Shown: positions 8,767 to 18,184 of the stretch, in pieces
How positions within the stretch are numbered: the stretch's first letter is position 1
Layout of the letters: every line of letters begins with the position of its first letter
Assembly: GCF_000376785.1 (NCBI RefSeq)
Contig: NZ_AQXX01000142.1
Span: forward strand, 124,001 to 188,000
Direction of reading: 5' to 3'
Length of the DNA stretch: 64,000 bases
Source: Hahella ganghwensis DSM 17046
GTDB lineage: Bacteria > Pseudomonadota > Gammaproteobacteria > Pseudomonadales > Oleiphilaceae
Program-made: the position numbers and the translations under genes
Notes under the pieces: generated by a model
What the model saw: only the letters and a program-made list of their open reading frames with translations
Told to the model about the DNA's origin: nothing
Database searches by the model: none

Positions 8767-9330
8767 TTGTCTGATTTAATAGGCCTAATTCTGGCAGGCG
8801 GCGAAGGTTCACGAGCCGGAGGTAAAGATAAGGGATTATTACAGTGGCAGGATATCCCCCTGGCCGAGCATATCGCCAAGGCACTTCAGCCCACCTGCGA
8901 CACCATTGCGATCAGTTGCAACCGAAACCTCCGCGAATATCAGGCGATCACACCAAACTGTTTTACTGATGTGAACCCATCCCTGAAAGGTCCGTTAGCC
9001 GGTCTTTACAGTGCCTGGCACCTTTTTCCGGAAACCACCTTTTTAGTATCAGCCTGCGACACTCCTCTACTCACCCGAGAATATGCGCTTCGAATGTGTC
9101 CAGGGCAAACCGACTGTATTGCCCGAATTGCCTGGGATGGAGAAAGACAGCAATACCTTCATTGTCTGCTGAGCCCAAAGGCGCACCCGGTTTTAAAACA
9201 ATACCTGAATGACGGCGGCAAAAATGTTCGCAACTGGCTGAATCTGCTCAATCCGGAACTGGTCGATTTTTCAGACTGCCCTGAAATATTCACCAACATC
9301 AATACACTGGAACAACTGAAAGACCTCTGA
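8767..9330 (+). CDS. mobA: Molybdenum cofactor guanylyltransferase MobA
   Basis: 187-residue cytoplasmic nucleotidyltransferase. It opens with the family signature LILAGGEGSRAGGKDKGLL (LAGGxGxRxGGxDK), and the metal-binding Asp is in SACDTPLL. It attaches GMP to molybdenum-molybdopterin to give MGD, the cofactor of DMSO-reductase-family enzymes. The start is TTG at 8767; no ATG occurs before the conserved region. Length matches the family. moaE follows in convergent orientation, so the locus is a small cofactor cluster, but no molybdoenzyme gene is in the window. Confidence 0.9.
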   Translation: MSDLIGLILAGGEGSRAGGKDKGLLQWQDIPLAEHIAKALQPTCDTIAISCNRNLREYQAITPNCFTDVNPSLKGPLAGLYSAWHLFPETTFLVSACDTPLLTREYALRMCPGQTDCIARIAWDGERQQYLHCLLSPKAHPVLKQYLNDGGKNVRNWLNLLNPELVDFSDCPEIFTNINTLEQLKDL

Positions 9331-9397
9331 AAGCCTAACGGTAGCGTCAGGGGCAACCACTCCAGCAGGTTCGCCTACGCATACCCGCCCGGAAAGT

Positions 9398-9886
9398 TTA
9401 ATCGGAACCGTTAAGTGATTGATCAATCTGCCACTTTTCAGCCCTTTCCGAATCCTTATCACGAGCCTCCACCCAATGATCACCATCATTGGTCAACTCC
9501 TTCTTCCAGAAAGGGGCATCAACCTTAAGATAATCCATAACAAACTCACAGGCCGCAAAGGCTTCAGCACGATGGGCAGAGGTTGTCACTACCAGGACAA
9601 TCTGCTCTCCCAGCATCATTCGTCCAATCCGGTGGATAACGGTAATACCTTCAATTTCCCATCGATCACAGGCTTCTTCAGCAATTTTTTGTAGTGACTT
9701 TTCGGTCATCCCCGGATAATGCTCCAGCTCCAGACCAACAACCTCAGGCCGCTCGCTGAAATCCCTGACATATCCGACAAAACTGCAGGAAGCTCCAATA
9801 CCATTATCATCACCAACCAGTCGTTTGACTTCTGTTCCAAGATCAAAATCACGCTGACTGATCTCGATATGAATATTTTTGCTCAT
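9398..9886 (-). CDS. moaE: Molybdopterin synthase catalytic subunit MoaE
   Basis: 162 residues from ATG at 9886, chosen over an in-frame upstream ATG at 9922 because the family N-terminus starts with a short strand like IHIEISQRDFDLG. Seen: GASCSFVGYVRDF, LELEHYPGMTEKSL, ITVIHRIGRM and the C-terminal PFWKKE with the catalytic Lys region. MoaE, with thiocarboxylated MoaD, converts precursor Z into molybdopterin. No moaD lies next to it, so the small subunit must be encoded elsewhere. It is convergent with mobA, with about 70 bases between. Confidence 0.9.
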   Translation of the reverse strand: MSKNIHIEISQRDFDLGTEVKRLVGDDNGIGASCSFVGYVRDFSERPEVVGLELEHYPGMTEKSLQKIAEEACDRWEIEGITVIHRIGRMMLGEQIVLVVTTSAHRAEAFAACEFVMDYLKVDAPFWKKELTNDGDHWVEARDKDSERAEKWQIDQSLNGSD

Positions 9887-10015
9887 GGAGAAATTCTCTC
9901 GAGTATTTTTAGTGAATATCATTGCCCACGATCTGTTTTTGAGCCCAGGGCATCACATTTGCCTTAACCTTGGTATCCTAGACCATCCGCGTTCGCAGGC
10001 AAGGAATTCCAGAAT

Positions 10016-10382
10016 ATGTCTTACAGTGTTTTGAAAAGCATCCATCTCACATGCGTAGGCCTGACCATTCTATCCTTTTCGCTGCGCTATTACTGATAAC
10101 GCACTGCTGAACGGCCGCCTGACCAAAGTCATTCCCCATATTATTGACACAACATTGCTGGTCAGTGCCATAGGACTGTCCATGCTACTGGCTCAATACC
10201 CGCTGACAAATCACTGGCTGACGGCCAAGATTATCGCCTTGATTGCCTACATCGTACTTGGAACGGTGTCACTCAAGAGAGGAAAAACCAAAAGGGCCCG
10301 AGCCCTGGCAGGGGTCGGCGCTTATTGCTGCATTGTGTACATTATCGGGGTAGCAGTGACCAAATCAGTGATCCCAATCTGA
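10016..10382 (+). pseudogene. Frameshifted SirB2-family membrane protein gene
   Basis: ATG at 10016 opens a frame coding for MSYSVLKSIHLTCVGLTILS and six more residues, then hits TGA at 10094-10096. In the neighbouring frame the protein resumes at once as DNALLNGRLTKVIPHIIDTT and continues through three hydrophobic segments to TGA at 10380. Together the pieces match the four-span SirB2 family, with only a few residues missing at the junction. One small deletion therefore explains the break. The downstream part could be translated from TTG at 10155 as a 75-residue fragment, but it would lack the first span. The family role (inner-membrane protein of unclear function) is known only by name. Confidence 0.75.
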
Positions 10383-10478
10383 GCCACAACCTGTCGGCCT
10401 CACCGGCATGAGAGAACACAACTGTCACCTCATCCCGGCGAATTTCATTTCAATTGGCCGCTATCAGCCGTCAGGATA

Positions 10479-10661
10479 TCAGTATCGATCATTCTGATGA
10501 TCGTCAGGGATCCGATCTTCTTCATGCGGCGGTTTGACATAAAATCGGTTCTGATCAACTTCCTTGTGATCAGGATCGGAATATTTATTCTGCAGCTTGC
10601 TTTTGCGAATCCATACGGCAGCGACAGCGATAATCGCAATCAACAGCACCCACTTCAACAT
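10479..10661 (-). CDS. Small single-span membrane protein
   Basis: 60 residues from ATG at 10661, which has a strong GGGAGG site six bases upstream; this decides the start over an in-frame codon at 10703. It has one N-terminal membrane helix (WVLLIAIIAVAAVWI), then a basic stop-transfer RKSK and a polar cytoplasmic tail rich in Asp, Glu and His. No family recognised. Neighbours give no clue. Confidence 0.6.
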   Translation of the reverse strand: MLKWVLLIAIIAVAAVWIRKSKLQNKYSDPDHKEVDQNRFYVKPPHEEDRIPDDHQNDRY

Positions 10662-10773
10662 ATGAACCTCCCTTGGCTCCGATAAAAATTCAATGCCTGC
10701 CATTCCCTGGAGGCTTCATTACTACCATAACATATTCATCCCCGATTCAAAGTCAGAACCAGGACCTCCGCCA

Positions 10774-11058
10774 TCAGCCTTCCTGGACTAGCTCAAACAG
10801 CTTTTCGGAGGGGGTCATCAGACAAAATCGCGGCCCCTGCTGATGGTAAACTGACGCCTTTAGTATCAGGGGCACTCTCTTGCCCTCGACATCAAATTCA
10901 AACATCAGATCTTCCTCTTCACCGTCACCCAACCCTTCGGCCAGAGAAACAGCAGCCTGCAAACTATCCGGAGACAGAGCGACTCCCACCCTCTCCCCCA
11001 ACTGATGCAGATAACTCTCCAATTGATCCAGTGATATATCCAGATTGGTCTGATACAT
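10774..11058 (-). CDS. Hypothetical small acidic protein
   Basis: 94 residues from ATG at 11058, preferred because AAGGAAG lies upstream and the first conserved-looking segment (TNLDISLDQLESYLHQLGER) begins there; an earlier start at 11109 is possible. It is soluble, acidic, with an Asp/Glu-rich stretch GDGEEEDLMFEF in the middle, and has no signal peptide. I do not recognise the family. It lies downstream of glgP on the same strand, across 270 bases. Confidence 0.55.
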   Translation of the reverse strand: MYQTNLDISLDQLESYLHQLGERVGVALSPDSLQAAVSLAEGLGDGEEEDLMFEFDVEGKRVPLILKASVYHQQGPRFCLMTPSEKLFELVQEG

Positions 11059-11331
11059 AGCGGCACTCGCTTCCTTATATTTTTTTCGGCACAGCTTGGT
11101 ATTTAGCACAGAACATTGCTTGAAATATCTACCTAACTACTCCTCAGATTACTGTCTCAGAGGCTCCAATCACGCTCTACGCTTTTGCATAAAGACTGTC
11201 CATTATCATAGACCCAGATTCCTAAATATTCTTGATTCCGCTCAATTTACGGATGCTCCGAAAAATGCCGAAGCCCTCCAGGAAGCAGATGAGCCGGAAA
11301 TCAACTTTGCGGAGAACAGAGCAATCATTTT

Positions 11332-13935
11332 TCATAATTGCTCTGATATCAGGCATTGCGGCCCCCAGAGAATACGGGTGAACTCCCTATCCAAAGCAGC
11401 CTCCTGACAACCAAGCTTTTCTCCGGCAAACGCTTTTTCGACCTCTTCTCTGTTCAAGGGAAAGTGAGGCACAACCCTTAAGGTGAAATCCTCACTAGCC
11501 CTCTCAGTGTTGACGCCAATCCGATAACAGTATCCATAAACCTCTCCGGGCAATGGATCACAACGCTGCAGTTCCAGGGAAGTCATGGCGTATCCATTAA
11601 AGGAGTCAGCATAGAGTTGCACAATGACACATTCGGCAGAAATTTCGCCCAGATGCACCTGAACCTCAACTGAAAACCCCTCCTGTTTAGCAATCACTTC
11701 CATTTCGCCAAAGTGAATCTCGCTCCAGTAGCGGTGTAATTGCCGCTGCCAAGCAACAATCTCGCGCCCAAACTGCCCCTGCTCGCGCAGTGCGAATGCT
11801 ACTGAGGCTGGTTGATATATCTCTTCGACGTATTCTCTGACCATGCGATTGGCACTGTATCGGGGAGCCAGCTGAGCCATACTGTTGCGCATTCTGGCCA
11901 CCCACCTTGACGGAACGCCATCCCGTTCTCGAGTATAAAAGTCCGGAATCACCTGCTCTTCCAGTACGCTAAAGAGCATTTCTGTTTCATGTTCATCTTC
12001 CTGTTCGACATCCTCGTCGCGCCCGTCTCCGATTGCCCACCCCACATCATCGGTATAGGCTTCCGCCCACCAGCCATCGATTTCAGATAAATTCAGCCCA
12101 CCATTGACCAACACCTTCATCCCACTGGTACCGCAGGCTTCCCAGGGACGCCGAGGGGTATTGATCCAGACATCCACTCCACGCACCATTTCCTGGGCTA
12201 GAGAGATATCGTAATCCTCCAACAGAACAGCTCGCCCCCTGATGTCGCTTCGCTTCATAAAATCAGCCCACTGCTGGAGCATTTTCTTGCCCTCTAAGTC
12301 TCTGGGGTGAGCTTTACCTGCAACAACAATCTGAACGGGCCTGTTACGACATCTAAGAATACGCGCCAGCCTCTCAGGCTGGCGCAGCAAAAGATTCGGG
12401 CGCTTATAGTTGGTAAACCGCCGGGCAAACCCCAGCGTGAGAGCATTGGGATCCAGGACACATCTGGCCTGCTCCAGCTCTTCATCCGACCCTCCCTTTC
12501 GAGATAACTCGTACGCGAAACGCTCCCGGGCATATCCCACCAGATCGCATCTTTGCCGACAACGAAAGGTCCAAAGCTCCGCATCCTCTATAAGGCTGAC
12601 AGATTCCCCGAGTGATTCCTGAACTCCCAGCCAACGATCCTTGCCAGCCGCTTCCGTCCATAGAGTGTCAGCCCACACAGAATCCCAGGAAGGAGCATGC
12701 ACACCATTGGTAACATGGGTTATTGGAATTTCATCAATCGGCCAGCGGGGGTACAGAGCAGAAAACAATCGCCTGCTGACCTGGCCATGCAAAGCACTGA
12801 CTCCGTTTACCCACAAACAACCGCGCATAGCCAGATAAGCCATATTGAAAGGCTCATCTTCAGCACTCCCCTTTAAACACCCCAGAGTCAGAAGCGTTTC
12901 CATGGATATTCCGGTATCGCGTATGATCAGTCGCCCATACTCCCGAATCAGCCCAATATCAAATCGATCAAAAGCGGCAGCTACAGGCGTATGCGTCGTA
13001 AAAACATTTCCGGCACGAGTAATCGTCCAGGCAAGCTCTGCCGAAACGTTATGCTTTTTCATATAGGCCCGTGCACGCTCCAACACGACAAACGCTGCAT
13101 GCCCCTCATTGATATGGCACAGGTTAATCTCAAGCCCCAGCGCGTCGATGGTTCTCCATCCGCCAACCCCCAATACAATCTCCTGCAGCAGGCGTATCTC
13201 TTCACTCCCCCCGTACAACTGCGAGGTAATACCACGATCAACCGGCGAATTAAGCGGGTGATTACTGTCCAGCAGGTAAAGCCTCACTTTACCCACTTGC
13301 GCCTGCCATATTCGCAGTAATAGTGAACGCCCCGGGAGCTCGATGGATACCTGCAACCATTCACCAGAAGTCCTGTACACCGGCTCAACGGGAAGCGTCG
13401 AAGGATCGCTCAAAGGATAAAACTCCTGCTGCCAACCTTCCGAATCCAGCATTTGCCGAAAATACCCTTGCTGGTATAACAACCCCACCCCTACAACCGG
13501 CACCTGCAGGTCACTGGCGCTCTTCAGATAATCACCGGCAAGAATGCCAAGCCCGCCGGCATAAAGCGGCAGCGCTTCGCCGATACCAAACTCCATACTG
13601 AAATAGGCAACACCCTTGACACTGGATTCAGGCAGATACTCAGGGAACCAGCCTTTCCGTTCCAGGTAACGCTCGCGATCACGCAACACTTCCTGAAGCT
13701 TTTGGGTAAACCCCTGTTCCTGCGCCAGATCCTGAAGGCGCTGATGACTAATACTCTGAAGTATCACATAGGGATTCTGGGTTTTTTCCCAGATTTTACT
13801 GTCCATCGCCTTCCACAACTCATCCCCGGCATGACTCCAGGTCCAGCGCAAATCTGCGGCCAGTTCAACCAACCCCTCAAGAGGTTCAGGTAAATCAGCT
13901 ATCAGATGGGTGATGGATCGTCTTTTATCTTGCAT
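11332..13935 (-). CDS. glgP: Alpha-glucan (glycogen/maltodextrin) phosphorylase
   Basis: 867 residues from ATG at 13935. That start overlaps the last 11 bases of glgC; the open frame runs further up, but the family N-terminus begins here (ITHLIADLPEPLEGL, then LRWTWSH). The PLP-region signature EACGTSGMKVLVNGGLNLSE belongs to the shorter alpha-glucan phosphorylase branch rather than the classical GlgP branch. Other conserved parts: YFSMEFGIGE, LYAGGLGILAGDYLKSASDL, INEGHAAF, TTHTPV. It removes glucose-1-phosphate from glucan ends in the cytoplasm. Translational coupling with glgC links glucan synthesis and breakdown in one transcript. Confidence 0.92.
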   Translation of the reverse strand: MQDKRRSITHLIADLPEPLEGLVELAADLRWTWSHAGDELWKAMDSKIWEKTQNPYVILQSISHQRLQDLAQEQGFTQKLQEVLRDRERYLERKGWFPEYLPESSVKGVAYFSMEFGIGEALPLYAGGLGILAGDYLKSASDLQVPVVGVGLLYQQGYFRQMLDSEGWQQEFYPLSDPSTLPVEPVYRTSGEWLQVSIELPGRSLLLRIWQAQVGKVRLYLLDSNHPLNSPVDRGITSQLYGGSEEIRLLQEIVLGVGGWRTIDALGLEINLCHINEGHAAFVVLERARAYMKKHNVSAELAWTITRAGNVFTTHTPVAAAFDRFDIGLIREYGRLIIRDTGISMETLLTLGCLKGSAEDEPFNMAYLAMRGCLWVNGVSALHGQVSRRLFSALYPRWPIDEIPITHVTNGVHAPSWDSVWADTLWTEAAGKDRWLGVQESLGESVSLIEDAELWTFRCRQRCDLVGYARERFAYELSRKGGSDEELEQARCVLDPNALTLGFARRFTNYKRPNLLLRQPERLARILRCRNRPVQIVVAGKAHPRDLEGKKMLQQWADFMKRSDIRGRAVLLEDYDISLAQEMVRGVDVWINTPRRPWEACGTSGMKVLVNGGLNLSEIDGWWAEAYTDDVGWAIGDGRDEDVEQEDEHETEMLFSVLEEQVIPDFYTRERDGVPSRWVARMRNSMAQLAPRYSANRMVREYVEEIYQPASVAFALREQGQFGREIVAWQRQLHRYWSEIHFGEMEVIAKQEGFSVEVQVHLGEISAECVIVQLYADSFNGYAMTSLELQRCDPLPGEVYGYCYRIGVNTERASEDFTLRVVPHFPLNREEVEKAFAGEKLGCQEAALDREFTRILWGPQCLISEQL

Positions 13936-15148
13936 GATGTAATTCTTGCCCCAGCATTTCAGGAGTAACCAATACGACGCCCTGATCACTGACATAAAAA
14001 CGCTTGCTGTCTTCTTCAGGGTTTTCCCCAATCACAGTACCGTCGGGCACCACCGTTCTTTCATCGATGACCGCATTCCGAATTCGACAATAACGCCCGA
14101 TGCTCACTTCGGGAAGAATGACTGAGTTCTCGACCTGACTGTCCGCCTCCACCCGAACATTGCTGAATAAAAGCGAATGCTTGATATAAGCACCAGAAAT
14201 AATACAGCCGCCGGCAACCATAGAATCCGCCGCGACGCCACGCTTTCCACTATCGCTGAAGATGAATTTGGCGGGAGGCGTTTGTTCCTGATAGGTCCAG
14301 ATCGGCCATTCCTTGTCGTAAAGATTCAAGTCTGGCGTCACATCGATCAGTTCAAGATTGGTCGCCCAATAGGCATCCACGGTACCGACATCACGCCAGT
14401 ACGCCTGCTTACCCATGGCTTCACGAAAAGGATAGGCAAATACCCGGTGCTCATGAATCAGGGAAGGGATGATGTCTTTACCGAAATCATGCTCAGTGTC
14501 TCGGTTATTGGCATCTTCCTTCAATATTCTCAACAGAAACCGGGTGCTGAACACATAGATACCCATACTGGCCATCGCCAGACCTGGTTGATCCGGGAGC
14601 GTTTCAGGATCGGCAGGTTTTTCCACAAAACGCTCTACCCGCTTATCTGCATTGATGCTCATGACGCCAAAGGCTCGCGCCTGCTCCAGAGGGACTTCAA
14701 TACAGCCGACCGTCACATCAGCACGGTTTTTGACGTGCTGAGCCAGAATCAGAACATAGTCCGGAGAATGCCCCTGAATGATGTCGATATTCTGATATAC
14801 CGCGTTAGCAGTCCCCAGATACCAGTTACTTTCCAGGCGCTGCTGGGCAGGAAGCAACTCGACAAACTCATCAAACTCGCCCCTGAGAAACCCCCAGCCT
14901 TTTTGCACATGACGAATAAGGGAGTGGGCTTTGTACTGAGTGAGAACACCAACCCGACGAATACCCGAGTTGACACAGTTAGACAGGGGAAAATCGATAA
15001 TTCTGTACTTACCGCCAAAAGGTACGGCAGGCTTGGCACGCCAGTCGGTCAAATTTTTCAGCCGGCTTCCGCGTCCTCCTGCCAGCACCAGAGCAAGGGT
15101 TTTCTTGGTGAGGCGACTGACCAGCCGCTCAGTGGGATTTACAGTCAT
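13925..15148 (-). CDS. glgC: Glucose-1-phosphate adenylyltransferase GlgC
   Basis: 407 residues from ATG at 15148 (GGACGAG upstream); a TTG at 15184 is less likely. It makes ADP-glucose for glycogen synthesis. Seen: the nucleotide loop LALVLAGGRGSRLKNLT, the lid and effector region KPAVPFGGKYRIIDFPLSNC, GWGFLRG, YWRDVGTVDAYW, VEKP, and a C-terminal left-handed beta-helix (SVILPEVSIGRYCRIRNAVI). Its stop overlaps the start of glgP. No glycogen synthase or branching enzyme is in the window, so the pathway is completed elsewhere. Confidence 0.95.
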   Translation of the reverse strand: MTVNPTERLVSRLTKKTLALVLAGGRGSRLKNLTDWRAKPAVPFGGKYRIIDFPLSNCVNSGIRRVGVLTQYKAHSLIRHVQKGWGFLRGEFDEFVELLPAQQRLESNWYLGTANAVYQNIDIIQGHSPDYVLILAQHVKNRADVTVGCIEVPLEQARAFGVMSINADKRVERFVEKPADPETLPDQPGLAMASMGIYVFSTRFLLRILKEDANNRDTEHDFGKDIIPSLIHEHRVFAYPFREAMGKQAYWRDVGTVDAYWATNLELIDVTPDLNLYDKEWPIWTYQEQTPPAKFIFSDSGKRGVAADSMVAGGCIISGAYIKHSLLFSNVRVEADSQVENSVILPEVSIGRYCRIRNAVIDERTVVPDGTVIGENPEEDSKRFYVSDQGVVLVTPEMLGQELHHAR

Positions 15149-15313
15149 CGGGCAATCTCGTCCAAAGTCATCCTGAGACACCAAAATGAAAACCAGACTG
15201 CAATTAATGCAGGTCCTACCCGGAAATGGTGACCATCACCAGTCACCAGCCCTTCCCGGAGACGGACAGAACCGCAGATTAAAGGTGATCAGATTGGCAA
15301 CTAAACGTGTTGA

Positions 15314-15655
15314 TCAGGCAGCTATCAGTTCCGGCAACAACCTTAGACAAAAGTCATCACCGCTGTCCCACATCAACCCGGCCCGGCCGTTGGTGGTATG
15401 TATCACTAACCCTTGCATGAAGCAATCATCGGGCATCAGCGTACTGGTATCGGCATTTTCATCCAGATACGCATAAATTGAGTGCGGAAAAATCACTTCA
15501 ACAAAGTCGCCTATCGGCAACTTGCCTTCGGGGTCCTCGAGTCCGATCCCCCCCTCACTGATGTCCAGGACTTCAAACGTCCCGAGAGTCTGTGAAACAT
15601 CCCCCAGTTTAACGGTAAAGTTCACTCGGTTTCTGATATCCAACCTGTGCTCCAT
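15314..15655 (-). CDS. PilZ-domain protein, probable cyclic-di-GMP receptor
   Basis: 113 residues, essentially one PilZ domain. The two ligand motifs are intact: basic HRLDIRNRV at the N-terminus (RxxxR) and VLDISEGGIGLED (D/NxSxxG), followed by beta strands GDFVEVIF and GLVIHTTNGRAGLMW. It should bind cyclic-di-GMP better than the PilZ protein at 8271, which has a changed second motif. It is single-copy and alone, between glgC and hypE on the minus strand; its target is unknown. Confidence 0.85.
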   Translation of the reverse strand: MEHRLDIRNRVNFTVKLGDVSQTLGTFEVLDISEGGIGLEDPEGKLPIGDFVEVIFPHSIYAYLDENADTSTLMPDDCFMQGLVIHTTNGRAGLMWDSGDDFCLRLLPELIAA

Positions 15656-15839
15656 AGTATCGCCTCTAACTATGACAATTTTTATTATTCAAAGTGGAAC
15701 ATGGAAATCTTCAGTTCCCGACTGCGACTACCTGAGGATTGCTTTGCTTGATTTTTAACCAGACATCCTTATCGCTTCTTGTCATATGTCAACTAAACAA
15801 CGGTTACTCTTAAATTGTCATATTTCGATACTGGTTCGA

Positions 15840-16862
15840 TCAACAAATTCTAGGCAAAGGATCGCTATACCGCCAATCCACCAAACGCTTTCCGCCAAAT
15901 CGGGTATTCAAGCTCACCACCCCCGCCTGGCCGACCTGAACTTCGCCAATAACCGTCGTATTTCTACCCTGAGGATGAGCCTGCATGACTTGCAACAATC
16001 TATCCGCATCTTCAGGCGCACAGAACGCCAGTAACTTTCCTTCATTGGCAATGTACAGAGGATCCAGCCCCAGCAACTCGACCACAGCCCTGACGGAATC
16101 ATCTATTTTGAGCGCAGCCTCCTCCAGAGACATGGCAAATCCGCCCTGATGCGCCAATTCATTCAGGCTTGCCGCCACTCCCCCGCGGGTAGGGTCACGC
16201 AGAAAATGGATACCGGGAACGGCTTCCGTCATGGCTGCTACCAAGTGGTTTAAAGGCTGAAGATCTGAGCGGATATCAGACTCAAAGGCTAAATTCTCTC
16301 TCCGGGACAGAATTGCCACCCCATGATTGCCTATGGGCCCATTAATCAGGATTTTATCCCCCGGACAGATCCGGGTGGGACTGAGTTCCAAGGTCTCCGG
16401 AATAAAACCTATTCCTGTCGTGTTGATATAAACGCCGTCCGCTTTTCCTTTTTCCACCACCTTGGTATCACCAGTTACCACCACAACCCCTGCTTCTCTT
16501 GCTGCAGCAGCCATCGATTGCACGATACGACTCAAGTCCGCCAGCGGAAAGCCTTCTTCAAGCACAAAGCCCGCTGATAGATAAAGCGGCTGAGCCCCGG
16601 ACATGGCAACATCGTTTACCGTGCCGTAGATTGACAGACTCCCAATATCACCGCCTGGAAAGAACAGTGGGGACACCACATGACTGTCCGTGGACATCGC
16701 CAGCCGACCAGCCTCAGTCTGCAAAGTGGCGTGATCCTGTTTCTGCTGCAGCCAGCGGTTATCAAAATGTTTTAGGAACAGCTGATCGATGAGCTCCGCC
16801 ATTGCTCTCCCACCACTACCATGGGCCATTTCTATCACACCGTGAGCCAGGTCTGGTTTCAT
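15840..16862 (-). CDS. hypE: Hydrogenase maturation protein HypE
   Basis: 340 residues from ATG at 16862 with GGAG nine bases upstream. PurM-like fold: VIEMAHGSGGRAM, DSHVVSPLFFPGGDIG, GTVNDVAMSGA, VVTGDTKVVEKGKADG, LRDPTRGG. It ends in the diagnostic LPRIC, whose terminal Cys accepts the carbamoyl group from HypF and is dehydrated to a thiocyanate, giving the CN ligands of the NiFe site. Last gene of the hox-hyp operon, about 40 bases after hypD. Confidence 0.96.
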   Translation of the reverse strand: MKPDLAHGVIEMAHGSGGRAMAELIDQLFLKHFDNRWLQQKQDHATLQTEAGRLAMSTDSHVVSPLFFPGGDIGSLSIYGTVNDVAMSGAQPLYLSAGFVLEEGFPLADLSRIVQSMAAAAREAGVVVVTGDTKVVEKGKADGVYINTTGIGFIPETLELSPTRICPGDKILINGPIGNHGVAILSRRENLAFESDIRSDLQPLNHLVAAMTEAVPGIHFLRDPTRGGVAASLNELAHQGGFAMSLEEAALKIDDSVRAVVELLGLDPLYIANEGKLLAFCAPEDADRLLQVMQAHPQGRNTTVIGEVQVGQAGVVSLNTRFGGKRLVDWRYSDPLPRIC

Positions 16863-16902
16863 ATAGTTCCGATCTCCAGCTAAAAAGTTAACAAGGGTCT
16901 GC

Positions 16903-18027
16903 TTATACTGATCCGGCCGCCCCTGTTCGATAGGTGTAATAAGCGGCACAGGCCCCTTCTGAAGACACCATACAGGAACCGATCGGGTTTTCAGGCGTAC
17001 AGGACCTGCCAAATAATTTGCAGTCCGTCGGCTTCAGAGCGGCACGAAGAACAGCCGGACACTCGCAGGCTTTATTATCCAACCCAGCACTGTCGGTGAG
17101 ATCAAAGCGACTCTCTGCATCCAGATGGGCATAGCGTTTTTTGATCCGGAGAGCACTGGCAGGCATTTCGCCCAGGCCTCGCCATTCAAAGCTCTCTCTC
17201 AGTTCAAAATATTCTGACATTAATTCCTGTGCGCGAAGGTTACCCTGCTCCGAAACCGCGCGTGTATATTGGTTTTCTACCGTGCAACACCCCTGATTGA
17301 CCAGACCAATCAACCTGTGAATGGATTGCAGTAAATCCAACGGTTCAAAGCCTGAAACGACAATGGGCAAATGATAATCATCAACTAATTGCCGATAAGG
17401 ATTCGAACCAATGATCAGGCTCACGTGCCCTGGGCCGATCAGGCCTTCGAGGATAGAGCGTCCGCTTTCCCTGGCTGGCTCCAGAATCCCTCTGATAGCA
17501 GGCGGGGTCAGCACATGATTGCAGAATACGGAAAAATTCCTCAACGCCTGTTGATCGGCCTGCTGCAATATAACAGCCGTCGGTGGCGTAGTGGTCTCAA
17601 AGCCGATAGCGAAGAACACCACCTGTCGATCCGGATTCTGGTGCGCGATTGCCAGAGCGTCCGCGGGGGAATACAACATGCGGACATCCGCTCCCTGACC
17701 TTTGGCTTTCTGCAGACTCATCCGTTGTGATCCCGGCACCCTGAGCATATCGCCATAACTGCAGAGTATCACCCGATGCTTCAAAGCCAGCTCAACGGCC
17801 GCATCAATACGCTTCACGGGAAGCACGCAGACCGGGCACCCGGGGCCATGCATCATCTGGACATTGTCAGGCAGTAAATCCGGAACGCCGCACCGAAAGA
17901 TAGTGTGGGTATGCCCTCCGCAGAATTCCATCAACCGATACTGGCGATCAGGCCGAACTTCTGCCCCGATCTGTTCGGCCAACACTCTGGCGGCATTACC
18001 ATCACGAAACTCATCAACATATTTCAT
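16903..18027 (-). CDS. hypD: Hydrogenase maturation protein HypD
   Basis: 374 residues. Scaffold for assembling Fe(CN)2CO together with HypC. Seen: the N-terminal MEFCGGHTH (catalytic Cys), MMHGPGCPVCVLP, the redox and cluster region, and the C-terminal [4Fe-4S] Cys set (KACECPAV, DCKLFGRSC, IGSCMVSSEGACAAYY). Length fits the family. It follows hypC after 137 bases that hold an 18-bp tandem repeat. Confidence 0.96.
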   Translation of the reverse strand: MKYVDEFRDGNAARVLAEQIGAEVRPDRQYRLMEFCGGHTHTIFRCGVPDLLPDNVQMMHGPGCPVCVLPVKRIDAAVELALKHRVILCSYGDMLRVPGSQRMSLQKAKGQGADVRMLYSPADALAIAHQNPDRQVVFFAIGFETTTPPTAVILQQADQQALRNFSVFCNHVLTPPAIRGILEPARESGRSILEGLIGPGHVSLIIGSNPYRQLVDDYHLPIVVSGFEPLDLLQSIHRLIGLVNQGCCTVENQYTRAVSEQGNLRAQELMSEYFELRESFEWRGLGEMPASALRIKKRYAHLDAESRFDLTDSAGLDNKACECPAVLRAALKPTDCKLFGRSCTPENPIGSCMVSSEGACAAYYTYRTGAAGSV

Positions 18028-18112
18028 TTCACACGCCTATTACTCATAGCGACGCTATGCGCTCGATATATTCAGCTCCCCGGCCGCGAAGCTCTACTTA
18101 ACGGCGACGCCT

Positions 18113-18184
18113 TAAGTTGCCTGATTAGCTCTATCTTCCTGAATAGCTGCTTCTTCCCGACCAGCTATATCTGCCTGAATAGCT
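18113..18184. repeat. Four tandem copies of an 18-bp unit running into the hypC stop codon
   Basis: On the minus strand the units are AGCTATTCAGGCAGATAT, AGCTGGTCGGGAAGAAGC, AGCTATTCAGGAAGATAG and AGCTAATCAGGCAACTTA. Each is six codons long and in the hypC frame. They would read as repeats of ELFRQI, ELVGKK, QLFRKI and ELIRQL. The first unit supplies the hypC stop TAG at the place where other units have GAG or CAG. See the separate finding. Confidence 0.75.

Noticed and set aside
13936-14031. 32-residue N-terminal extension of the glucan phosphorylase
   Set aside because: It is glgC coding sequence in another frame; the family start is at 13935.
14177-15232. 351-codon open frame opposite glgC
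   Set aside because: Antisense shadow of a conserved enzyme; sequence is low-quality as protein.
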